Origin: Sideroxydans sp.
GTDB taxonomy: Bacteria; Pseudomonadota; Gammaproteobacteria; Burkholderiales; Gallionellaceae
DNA length: 8,870 bases
NCBI GenBank assembly: GCA_030823965.1
Contig: JAVBYP010000101.1
Coordinates: forward strand, 1 to 8,870
Direction: 5' to 3'
A model generated the notes under the pieces. It did not search any database. It worked only from the letters and a program-made list of their open reading frames with translations, and was not told the origin of the DNA. Positions 1 to 6,304 of this stretch are shown here, piece after piece (position 1 is the stretch's first letter; every line of letters starts with the position of its first letter). Made by a program: the position numbers and the translations under genes.

Positions 1-1
1 G

Positions 2-1699
2 CGTTTTCGACATATGTTCGAGCGCCATTCGTCTCCCATGTTGCTGATCGATCCTGTCAACGGTGAGATCGTGAATGCGAATCTAGCTGCATGTAAGTTC
101 TATGGCTACGCCATCGTAGACATGCAAGGTATGAACATCGCACGCATCAATACGCATGCACCTGAGGAGATCGCCAAGGAGCGTCTGCAAGCCCAAAAAC
201 AAGAGCGCAATTATTTCCTCTTCCAGCATCGCCTTGCTGATGGTGATGTGCGAACTGTCGAGGTGTATTCCTCCCCAGTGGATGTCGAGGGACGTGCGCT
301 ACTGTTCTCTATCGTGCATGACGTCACCGAGCGCAAGCAGTTGGAAGACCAGATGCATGATCTGGCGTTCTATGATTCTCTGACAGGGCTACCTAACCGC
401 CGTTTGCTACTCGACCGTTTGGGTATGGCGCTGGTCACTTGTACACGCACCCATAGGCATGGGGCGCTCCTCTTTTTGGATCTGGATCACTTCAAGATGC
501 TCAACGACTTACATGGTCATGACATCGGCGACCAGCTCTTGATCGAAGTGTCGAATCGTATCTTGCGCTGTATACGCGAGCAGGATAGCGCGGCTCGTTT
601 TGGGGGGGACGAGTTCGTCTTGATGTTGGAGGGACTCTCCGAGCACATGTCAGAAGCAGTGGTGCAAGCAGAGTTGGTGGCAGAGAAGATCCGCGAGAGT
701 TTGGCGCGACCTTATGTGCTGAAACGTCTTGCAGATGCTGCTGACGACTCCGATATCATCACACATCATTGTTCATCCAGCATCGGTGTCACCATATTCC
801 GTGACCATGACGAAAGTCTGGACCAGTTGCTGAAGTGGACGGATATGGCCATGTATCGCGCCAAGGATGCAGGTCGCAATGCCATCCGTTTCTTCGACCC
901 CGCCATGCAGACGGCGATAGAGACCCGTGCAGCCTTAGACAGCGACCTTCGAGTCGCGCTGAATATGGGGCAGTTCAGGCTCTATTATCAAGTCCAGGTG
1001 AATGCGAACAATCGTGCACATGGCGCTGAGGTGTTGTTGCGCTGGGTGCATCCTGTGCGCGGCTTGGTATCGCCTGCCCAGTTCATCCCATTAGCGGAAG
1101 AGACTGGTTTGATCCTACCCATCGGTGCATGGGTATTGGAGACGGCCTGCGCGCAGATCAAGCGATGGGAGGGGCAGTTAGCATTCCGTAATCTGACTCT
1201 AGCCGTCAATGTGAGTGCGAAACAATTCCGACAAGTAGATTTCGTTGCACAGGTCAAAGGTGCGATCACACGGCACGAAATCAACCCCATGTCGCTCAAA
1301 TTGGAGCTGACTGAGAGCCTAGTGTTGGACAACGTCGATGACACCATCAACAAGATGAGGGAGCTAAAGGACATCGGGGTGAGTTTCTCTATGGATGACT
1401 TCGGTACGGGATACTCTTCCTTGTCTTATCTGAAGCGACTGCCACTATCTCAGCTGAAGATCGATCAATCCTTCGTGCGTGATCTGGCCACGGATCATGG
1501 CGACATGGTGATGGTGATGACCATCGTCGATCTGGGTATGAACTTCGAATTGGATGTGATCGCCGAAGGGGTGGAGACCGAGGCGCAATTCAAATTGCTA
1601 CACCGTTATGGCTGTACCAGTTTCCAAGGTTATCTATACAGCAGACCGGTCCCGGTCGAGGACTTTGAAGCGCTGATCACCAACAAACTACTCAAGTAA
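2..1699 (+). CDS. PAS-GGDEF-EAL cyclic-di-GMP signalling protein (5' partial)
   Basis: Sensor protein that would make and/or degrade the second messenger c-di-GMP. Numbering is from the ATG at 14, but the frame is open to the window edge and the residues before it (RFRH-MFERHS) read as the usual start of a PAS domain, so the true start lies outside. A PAS domain covers about 1-105 and ends in the typical DVTERKQLE linker. The GGDEF domain starts near DSLTGLPNR (121-129), has DLDHFK, an intact GGDEF active site (197-201) and an RxxD inhibitory site REQD (188-191) five residues before it. The EAL domain (about 310-560) has EVL instead of EAL (339-341), NVSAKQF, ELTES, DDFGTGYSS from 461, LKID and AEGVET, so the metal-binding and catalytic residues appear present. 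Both activities are therefore possible; many such tandem proteins act mainly as phosphodiesterases. I see no clear terminator after it, and the next gene has its own likely promoter, so it is probably a separate unit. Confidence 0.93.
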   Translation, partial: RFRHMFERHSSPMLLIDPVNGEIVNANLAACKFYGYAIVDMQGMNIARINTHAPEEIAKERLQAQKQERNYFLFQHRLADGDVRTVEVYSSPVDVEGRALLFSIVHDVTERKQLEDQMHDLAFYDSLTGLPNRRLLLDRLGMALVTCTRTHRHGALLFLDLDHFKMLNDLHGHDIGDQLLIEVSNRILRCIREQDSAARFGGDEFVLMLEGLSEHMSEAVVQAELVAEKIRESLARPYVLKRLADAADDSDIITHHCSSSIGVTIFRDHDESLDQLLKWTDMAMYRAKDAGRNAIRFFDPAMQTAIETRAALDSDLRVALNMGQFRLYYQVQVNANNRAHGAEVLLRWVHPVRGLVSPAQFIPLAEETGLILPIGAWVLETACAQIKRWEGQLAFRNLTLAVNVSAKQFRQVDFVAQVKGAITRHEINPMSLKLELTESLVLDNVDDTINKMRELKDIGVSFSMDDFGTGYSSLSYLKRLPLSQLKIDQSFVRDLATDHGDMVMVMTIVDLGMNFELDVIAEGVETEAQFKLLHRYGCTSFQGYLYSRPVPVEDFEALITNKLLK

Positions 1700-1776
1700 G
1701 CAGGAACTATTTTGATTGCAGTGGGTCGCAGTCGCCGTGTCATCAGTGCTAGTTGAGTACGCCTGAACTGTCAAGT

Positions 1777-1803
1777 TTGCAAATCCTAAAACCGCGTTAG
1801 AAT
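1777..1803 (+). promoter_or_regulatory. Probable sigma70 promoter of the cytochrome operon
   Basis: A TTGCAA -35-like box (1777-1782) and a TAGAAT -10-like box (1798-1803) are separated by 15 bp. The spacing is slightly short, and TTTGCA one base earlier would give 16. The predicted transcript would begin near 1810, about 23 bases before the ATG at 1833. The rest of the 133-bp gap after the PAS-GGDEF-EAL gene shows no other clear signal. Confidence 0.45.
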
Positions 1804-1832
1804 CGCGCCCGTTTTTGAACGAGTGGAAATCT

Positions 1833-2426
1833 ATGGAGCAAGAGAACAAGCAGATCAAGATATGGGACATGCCTGTGCGCCTGTTCCATTGGTCTTTGGT
1901 TTTGGGCTTCGTACTCGCCTATGTCTCAGCTGAGGTCGGCATCTTGGATGCGCATGTGTTGATCGGGTATTTCTTGATCGCCTTGCTCGTGTTTCGCATC
2001 CTATGGGGATTCATCGGTACGCAATATTCGCGTTTCCGTTCCTTCTTGTTCTCACCAGCCGAAACGATGGGGTATGTGAAGGCTATCCGTGCCGGTAAAG
2101 CAACTCATTACTACGGACATAATCCAGCAGGTGCGTTGATGGTGTTCGGTTTGCTGGCGCTGTTGGCATCCATCTCCATGTCGGGCTTGGTCACTTTGGC
2201 GGTCATCGATTACGAAGGACCTTTGCTGTTCTTGGCGAACCAAGTGAGCGATGACACTAGTTATCTCTTCCGACACGCGCATGACTTCTTTGTCGACGTC
2301 GCATTGCTATTGATACCTCTCCATTTGCTAGGAGTGATCGCGGGCAGCATCCAACACAAAGAGAATCTGGCTAGGTCTATGGTCACGGGTATGAAAAAAG
2401 TAGTAACTGATACAACGCATCAATAA
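1833..2426 (+). CDS. Cytochrome b561-family membrane protein (Ni/Fe-hydrogenase b-type cytochrome fold)
   Basis: Integral membrane diheme b-type cytochrome, 197 aa, expected to take electrons from quinol and hand them to a periplasmic acceptor. The opening IKIWDMPVRLFHW is a hallmark of the family (Pfam Ni_hydr_CYTB/cytochrome b561). Four hydrophobic segments lie at about 17-35, 40-62, 98-125 and 150-172. Candidate heme ligands are H19, H41, H148 or H150, and H164; the C-terminal HKENLARSMVTG stretch is also family-typical. I chose the ATG at 1833 over a TTG at 1815 because the family motif starts just after it; the ribosome binding site (GAGTGG) is weak. It is the first gene of the operon that also carries SHP and DHC. 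In Rhodobacter sphaeroides a b-type cytochrome gene likewise accompanies shp and dhc, so it is probably the DHC reductase. The next gene begins 25 bp downstream. Confidence 0.92.
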   Translation: MEQENKQIKIWDMPVRLFHWSLVLGFVLAYVSAEVGILDAHVLIGYFLIALLVFRILWGFIGTQYSRFRSFLFSPAETMGYVKAIRAGKATHYYGHNPAGALMVFGLLALLASISMSGLVTLAVIDYEGPLLFLANQVSDDTSYLFRHAHDFFVDVALLLIPLHLLGVIAGSIQHKENLARSMVTGMKKVVTDTTHQ

Positions 2427-2451
2427 ATCAACAGTAACAAGGGAGGAAGCA

Positions 2452-3075
2452 ATGCAAGGGAAGCATCTATTTAGATCATGGTCGGCAGTCATCGCGCTGT
2501 TTGCCATAGCGGGCGTAGCACAAGCACAAGACATCGACTTGAATCTACCTGCTCAGACTTATGTGCAGAATGCGGGATCGTTCATGTTGGCGGCGAATGA
2601 GGCGGATGTGTTGGTGAAGAAGGAAGTGACGACCGTCGCTGCCGCACCTAAAGAGCCTTATGAGCCTCCCTTGTTATCGGGTAGCAACGTGCACATGGCG
2701 TTAGGTCTGGCGACCATCGTGGCGGCCGGGCTGACAGGTATGACTGCACCAGAAGAGGGATGTGAGAGTAACTGCGGCCCGACTCCTGTGGCGCGCGATG
2801 TGAATGGTACACACGCTAAGTTGGCGTATGCGACGGTGGCGTTGGCAGCAGCAACCATCGCGAGCGGTGTGGTCACACATTGGGATGATTTCCATCTGGA
2901 AGATGGCATCACTGACCCAGACAATCTTCATGTCTTATTGGGGGTCACAGGCGCGGCGTTGATGGCCGTTGCCACCGCCAACTCAGCAAAAGTGAAGACT
3001 GGAACAGCAAGTCATGCAGGGATGGCGATGGCGGGTGCGGCGGGTATGGTCGTCGCTATCAAGTTGACGTGGTGA
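2452..3075 (+). CDS. Exported four-helix membrane protein with one histidine per helix; possible novel b-type cytochrome
   Basis: I do not recognise the family. The product has 207 aa. It opens with a good signal peptide (1-25, ending AQA|QD), then a soluble Pro/Ala/Lys stretch to about 78, then four hydrophobic helices. Each helix starts with a histidine: H81 (SNVHMALG), H121 (GTHAKLAY), H160 (DNLHVLLG) and H188 (ASHAGMAM). Helices 1 and 3 resemble each other, as do 2 and 4, which suggests a duplicated two-helix hairpin. With residues 26-78 outside, H81 and H160 would lie on the periplasmic side and H121 and H188 on the cytoplasmic side, enough for two bis-His hemes. The acidic loop 144-158 fits the periplasm, and lysines 180 and 182 fit the cytoplasm. 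Loop 98-118 carries CESNC (104-108). A strong GGGAGG site (2441-2446) precedes the ATG by 5 bp. It sits in an operon of cytochromes. Heme binding is inference; it could instead be a structural or assembly partner. Confidence 0.88.
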   Translation: MQGKHLFRSWSAVIALFAIAGVAQAQDIDLNLPAQTYVQNAGSFMLAANEADVLVKKEVTTVAAAPKEPYEPPLLSGSNVHMALGLATIVAAGLTGMTAPEEGCESNCGPTPVARDVNGTHAKLAYATVALAAATIASGVVTHWDDFHLEDGITDPDNLHVLLGVTGAALMAVATANSAKVKTGTASHAGMAMAGAAGMVVAIKLTW

Positions 3076-3085
3076 TTAAGGAAGA

Positions 3086-3487
3086 ATGATGAATAGATCG
3101 ATCACATTGTTGGGGCTGTTAGCGATGCTCTCTGTTGCCAGTGCCTTTGCGACACCTGCATCGGATGCCGTATTGGCGAAATACAAAGCTGAGGGCGTGA
3201 GCAAGACGGACGTGGCAAAAGCCAAGAAGGATTGGACACTGGAAGTCGTTGTGGATGGCGAGAAGATGTCTTGCGCGAGCTGTCACGGTACGGATCACAC
3301 TAAGTCTGGCAAACATCACAAGACAGGCAAGGTCATCGAGCCGATGTCGTCCAAGGTGACTGCGGACCGCTACACGGAAGAGAAGAAGATCGAGAAATGG
3401 TTCAAGCGTAACTGTAAAGATGCATGGGGGCGCGAGTGTACTGCCCAAGAGAAGGCGGATTTTCTGACCTTCCTCATCGCTCAATAA
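3086..3487 (+). CDS. shp: Cytochrome c SHP (DUF1924 family), periplasmic high-spin monoheme
   Basis: Small periplasmic c-type cytochrome resembling the Rhodobacter sphaeroides heme protein SHP. A signal peptide covers about 1-22 (ASAFA|TP), leaving roughly 111 residues, close to the mature length known for SHP. The heme site is CASCH (63-67). The C-terminal half follows the SHP pattern: TGKVIEPM, DRYTEEKKIEKW, RNC and a final EKADFLTFLIAQ. N109 in RNC matches the asparagine that ligates the heme iron in SHP and leaves on reduction, so that O2, NO or other small ligands can bind; C110 and C118 match the cysteine pair of that loop. It is expected to be reduced by the DHC encoded next. The start may be the second of two adjacent ATGs (3089), because AGGA at 3079-3082 is only 3 bp from the first and 6 bp from the second. 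The gap from the previous gene is 10 bp. The physiological substrate is unknown. Confidence 0.93.
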   Translation: MMNRSITLLGLLAMLSVASAFATPASDAVLAKYKAEGVSKTDVAKAKKDWTLEVVVDGEKMSCASCHGTDHTKSGKHHKTGKVIEPMSSKVTADRYTEEKKIEKWFKRNCKDAWGRECTAQEKADFLTFLIAQ

Positions 3488-3501
3488 TTAGGAGATAGAC
3501 G

Positions 3502-4062
3502 ATGCAAATGAGATACAAGATCGCCGCTTTGTTCACTGGCTTGTTGTTGCTCAGCGGTCCTGCCGTGGCAGAAGAGAGTCTGGTTGAATCCATGTTCACG
3601 CCCTTACGTCAGAAGGAAGTGAATCCGGTCAGTAACAAACTTTATAAGGACGAGTGTGGCTCCTGCCACTTCGCCTACCAACCCGGCTTGTTGCCAAGTC
3701 AGTCGTGGGAAAAGCTGCTGAACGAGAAGGCGTTGGCCGATCACTTTGGTGAGAACGCTGAGCTGGAAAAAGCAGACCTCGCAGAGATCTACGACTTCGT
3801 GATGGCGAATGCGGCAGACAAGTCTTACTACAAACGTGCACGCAAGATCGCCAATGCGACCGAGGGCATCGAAGCGCCGTTGCGCATCACTGAGGTGCGC
3901 TACATCAAGCGTAAGCATCACGAGATCCCAGAACGCATGATCAAAGGCAACAAGGATGTGAAGTCATTGAGCTACTGCGATGCTTGTCACACACAAGCTG
4001 ACAAAGGCGTGTTCGATGAAGACACCGTCAAGATCCCGAACTTCCCAGATTGGGATGATTAA
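3502..4062 (+). CDS. dhc: Diheme cytochrome c (DHC), probable electron donor to SHP
   Basis: Periplasmic diheme c-type cytochrome of 186 aa with a signal peptide (about 1-23, AVA|EE). The two heme sites are CGSCH (52-56) and CDACH (159-163). The stretch YKDECGSCHFAYQPGLLPS, the LADHFGENA segment (H81 a likely distal ligand), PLRIT, RKHHEIP (H139 or H140 a likely second distal ligand) and KSLSYCDACH are characteristic of the DHC family that accompanies SHP. In Rhodobacter the two proteins form a complex and DHC passes electrons to SHP. GGAG at 3491-3494 lies 7 bp before the ATG. The gene starts 14 bp after SHP, is the last of the operon and is followed 22 bp later by a strong terminator. The acidic tail ending DWDD is unusually charged but within family style. 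Confidence 0.94.
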   Translation: MQMRYKIAALFTGLLLLSGPAVAEESLVESMFTPLRQKEVNPVSNKLYKDECGSCHFAYQPGLLPSQSWEKLLNEKALADHFGENAELEKADLAEIYDFVMANAADKSYYKRARKIANATEGIEAPLRITEVRYIKRKHHEIPERMIKGNKDVKSLSYCDACHTQADKGVFDEDTVKIPNFPDWDD

Positions 4063-4084
4063 GGTCTCGCAACGATGAATCATC

Positions 4085-4108
4085 AAGGGCAGCTTAGGCT
4101 GCCCTTTT
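4085..4108 (+). terminator. Rho-independent terminator of the cytochrome operon
   Basis: A perfect 9-bp stem, AAGGGCAGC (4085-4093) with GCTGCCCTT (4098-4106), has a TTAG loop and continues into TTTT and a T-rich stretch. It lies 22 bp after the dhc stop codon and closes the four-gene operon. Confidence 0.92.
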
Positions 4109-4127
4109 CATTGCTGTGAAGGCGATC

Positions 4128-4150
4128 AGATATAGGCCGAGATATAGACC
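4128..4150. repeat. Short direct repeat upstream of the DUF898 gene
   Basis: AGATATAGGCC (4128-4138) is repeated as AGATATAGACC (4140-4150) with one mismatch and a 12-bp period. It is followed by an imperfect inverted pair, GACCA (4147-4151) and TGGTC (4161-4165). It could be a regulator site for the downstream operon, or chance in a 180-bp intergenic region. Confidence 0.4.
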
Positions 4151-4160
4151 AAACGGCATA

Positions 4161-4189
4161 TGGTCGTCTCGCGTCTTGGCGGTTATAGT
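4161..4189 (+). promoter_or_regulatory. Possible promoter of the DUF898-M48 pair
   Basis: TATAGT at 4184-4189 is a good -10 box. Seventeen bp upstream is TGGTCG (4161-4166), only a weak -35 match, so an activator may be needed. Transcription would start near 4196, about 50 bases before the gene. Confidence 0.4.
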
Positions 4190-4237
4190 GCGCGGGCGCT
4201 GATCTGGGAGAAGACTGAGGCGCTTACTTGAGACGAT

Positions 4238-4242
4238 AGGGG
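4238..4242 (+). promoter_or_regulatory. Ribosome binding site deciding the DUF898 start
   Basis: AGGGG directly abuts the ATG at 4243, which is too close for efficient initiation, but is 6 bp before the in-frame ATG at 4249. This favours a protein two residues shorter. Confidence 0.5.
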
Positions 4243-5241
4243 ATGGATATGCAGATGCATCAACAACCGCAAGAACATGCTTTTGAATTCACCGGCAACG
4301 GATGGGAATACTTCAAGATATGGATCGTCAATCTGCTGCTCAGCATCCTGACATTAGGCATCTATAGCGCATGGGCGAAAGTACGTCGCCTGCAATATTT
4401 CTACCGCAACACCCGTTTGGCCGATGCGAGCTTCGAATATCACGGCTTGCCCATGTCCATCCTAAAAGGGCGACTCATCGCTTTCGGGCTGTTGATGATC
4501 TACACCATCGCCGCGCAGATGAACATGCTGTTGGGTATATTGGTCTTCTTGCTACTCGTCGCTGTCATGCCTTGGCTGATTGTGCGTTCGCTACGCTTCA
4601 AGCTCTATAACAGCAGCTATCGCGGTTTGCGCTTCGGCTTTGCTGGCAGCGATCAGGGTGCGTATGTGGTGTTTCTGTTGTGGCCTATCCTAGCAATTCC
4701 GACGCTGTCTCTGCTGACACCGTTTACGCATTTCAAGATCAAGCAATATCAGCACAATAACAGCCGTTTCGGTGACACCTTCTTCCGCTTTGATGCAACG
4801 GCTTGGAATTTTTACAGCATCTATCTCAAGGCTTTCGGTCTATTGGTGCTGGCGGGGGTGTTCTTCGGTATTTCAGCAGCCTTACATATGCCGGTACTGG
4901 CCTTTATCCTGCCGCTAATCTATCTTTATGCTGTCGGTTTTTTGGCGGTGCGTCTACCCAACCTGATTTGGAACAAGACCGGTCTGGGCGAACATGACCT
5001 TTACAGCCGCTTGGAGATCAAGCCCTACGTTTGGATATTCTTCACCAACATGCTGGGCATCATCCTCACGCTGGGGCTGTTCGTACCGTTTGCGCAGATA
5101 CGCATGATGAAATACAAGATCGAGAACATGGGCTTGATGGCACAGGGAGACTTGGCGGAATTTTGTGCCGGTCAATCGCAAGATACCAATGCGATGGGTG
5201 AAGAGACTGCCGAGATGTTCGATCTGGACATCTCTCTCTAA
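4243..5241 (+). CDS. DUF898 family inner membrane protein (YjgN-like)
   Basis: Multi-spanning inner membrane protein of the DUF898/YjgN family, 332 aa, close to the usual family length. Function is not established. Hydrophobic segments lie around 25-42, 78-115 (two), 140-160, 195-240 (two or three) and 268-290. A unit with TLGxxxxxxxxxR/KxxxY followed by a charged Asn-containing loop appears three times: ILTLGIYSAWAKVRRLQYF, then IPTLSLLTPFTHFKIKQY with NSRFGDTFFRF, then ILTLGLFVPFAQIRMMKY. This is the internal repeat typical of the family. Three in-frame ATGs stand at the start (4243, 4249, 4255). AGGGG at 4238-4242 touches the first but is 6 bp from the one at 4249, so translation probably begins at 4249. 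The tail after 300 is acidic. The next gene, a peptidase, begins right after its stop, so the two are probably co-translated. Confidence 0.92.
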   Translation: MDMQMHQQPQEHAFEFTGNGWEYFKIWIVNLLLSILTLGIYSAWAKVRRLQYFYRNTRLADASFEYHGLPMSILKGRLIAFGLLMIYTIAAQMNMLLGILVFLLLVAVMPWLIVRSLRFKLYNSSYRGLRFGFAGSDQGAYVVFLLWPILAIPTLSLLTPFTHFKIKQYQHNNSRFGDTFFRFDATAWNFYSIYLKAFGLLVLAGVFFGISAALHMPVLAFILPLIYLYAVGFLAVRLPNLIWNKTGLGEHDLYSRLEIKPYVWIFFTNMLGIILTLGLFVPFAQIRMMKYKIENMGLMAQGDLAEFCAGQSQDTNAMGEETAEMFDLDISL

Positions 5242-5242
5242 C

Positions 5243-6274
5243 TTGGTCAGCGCACTTTATTTCGATGGCAAGACCACCGCTGCACAGGCGGTGGAGCTCT
5301 CTTTAGAAGATCAAGAGTGGGTGATGCGTGGTTACGATCTCGAACTGCGTCACTCGCTCGCGCAAGTCAAAATCTCTGAATGTCTAGGTAACACGCCGCG
5401 CTTGCTGACTTTTTCCGAAGGGGGCCATTGCGAGGTCACTGATCACGCTGCGCTCGACCAGATATTGGCTGCCGCAGGTGTGCGCCGCTCATGGGTGGAT
5501 GGCATGCAACACAGTCTGGGCTGGGCATTGCTTGCCTCGCTGGCTATCGTGGCCACTTTCGTCGCTTCGTATCTTTACGTGCTGCCGTGGAGTGCAGAAG
5601 TCATCGCCAAGCGTGTGCCAGATGCCGTGCTACAAAAGATGGGTAGCTCGACCTTGGATACTTTCGACAAGTTCATGTTGAAGCCGAGTAAGTTGGATGC
5701 GACGCGGCAACAAGCTTTGATTGCCGCCTACGCCAAGTTGCAACCCTTGCCCGATTCACAGATGCGTTATCACATCGTATTCCGCAGTTCGCCGCGTATG
5801 GGGCCGAATGCATTTGCTTTACCTGACGGCACCATCGTGATGTTGGATGAATTGGTCGAGCTCACCCAAGATGACAATGAGATCATCGCCGTGTTGGCAC
5901 ACGAGCGCGGACACATCGAACAACGCCACGCCATGCGTATGGTGTTGCAAAGCTCTGCGGTCGGTCTGGTGATGACTTGGTATATGGGTGATGTCAGTAC
6001 CTTGTTGGCGACCGTGCCTGCCGTGATCCTGCAAGCCACATACTCGCGCGAAATGGAACGCGAATCGGATGAGTATGCCGAGCGCACCTTGAAGCTGAAC
6101 GGTCTATCGCCGTGTCTGCTGGCAACGGCATTGGAGAAGCTCGAAGCCGCTCATCGTTCACGCAATGAGAAGATGCCGCCGCAGAATGATGCGCAAGACG
6201 TCGCGATGGACTACCTCTCTAGCCATCCAGCAACAGCCGAACGCATCCAGCAGATGTGCCCCCAACGTCCGTAG
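5243..6274 (+). CDS. M48-family zinc metallopeptidase, membrane-anchored
   Basis: Predicted zinc-dependent endopeptidase of family M48, 343 aa from a TTG start. An N-terminal domain of about 80 residues (beginning ALYFDGK), often seen in M48 proteins (annotated as a DUF7092-like domain, from memory), precedes a transmembrane segment at about 93-115. The catalytic domain has the zinc motif HERGH (220-224) followed by IEQRH, and ERESD (272-276), where E272 fits the third zinc ligand of the ExxxD motif. A hydrophobic stretch at 233-258 between them is common in the family. Arginines before the anchor suggest a cytoplasmic N-terminus and a periplasmic protease domain, perhaps acting on envelope proteins. 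The start is uncertain. The frame is open upstream to a GTG (5165) and an ATG (5189), but those would overlap the preceding gene by over 50 bp. The TTG at 5243, one base after its TAA, fits the family's usual start just before YFDG; no good ribosome site precedes it, which points to translational coupling. Confidence 0.88.
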   Translation: MVSALYFDGKTTAAQAVELSLEDQEWVMRGYDLELRHSLAQVKISECLGNTPRLLTFSEGGHCEVTDHAALDQILAAAGVRRSWVDGMQHSLGWALLASLAIVATFVASYLYVLPWSAEVIAKRVPDAVLQKMGSSTLDTFDKFMLKPSKLDATRQQALIAAYAKLQPLPDSQMRYHIVFRSSPRMGPNAFALPDGTIVMLDELVELTQDDNEIIAVLAHERGHIEQRHAMRMVLQSSAVGLVMTWYMGDVSTLLATVPAVILQATYSREMERESDEYAERTLKLNGLSPCLLATALEKLEAAHRSRNEKMPPQNDAQDVAMDYLSSHPATAERIQQMCPQRP

Positions 6275-6287
6275 TCATTGGGCTGCG

Positions 6288-6296
6288 TGCTATCAT
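6288..6296 (+). promoter_or_regulatory. Possible extended -10 promoter of hslO
   Basis: TGCTATCAT is an extended -10 (TGn plus TATCAT). No convincing -35 box is seen. The predicted start of transcription, near 6303, is almost at the ATG (6305). Confidence 0.35.
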
Positions 6297-6304
6297 CGCG
6301 GCCT

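Noticed and set aside
988..1374. Minus-strand open frame opposite the EAL domain
   Set aside because: It overlaps highly conserved EAL codons and has a Cys/Ser/Thr-rich, non-protein-like sequence; it is a shadow.
1515..1530. Tandem GATGGT/ATGGTG repeat in the EAL domain
   Set aside because: It is explained by the coding of a Met/Val-rich stretch (DMVMVMT) and is too short to be a meaningful repeat.
1700..1776. Possible terminator after the PAS-GGDEF-EAL gene
   Set aside because: Only short, broken stems (for example AGTT with AACT) are seen and no T run follows, so no terminator is called.
3119..3921. Minus-strand open frames opposite shp and dhc
   Set aside because: The plus-strand cytochromes are certain from their CxxCH motifs; the antisense frames have no recognisable domain or start signal.
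5165..5242. Upstream start (GTG 5165 or ATG 5189) for the M48 peptidase
   Set aside because: It lies wholly inside the end of the DUF898 gene in another frame, the added residues do not resemble the family, and family homology begins at YFDG just after the TTG at 5243.
6278..6304. Upstream start of hslO at 6278
   Set aside because: It would add nine residues (MGCVLSSRP) absent from Hsp33 proteins and would overlap the likely promoter.
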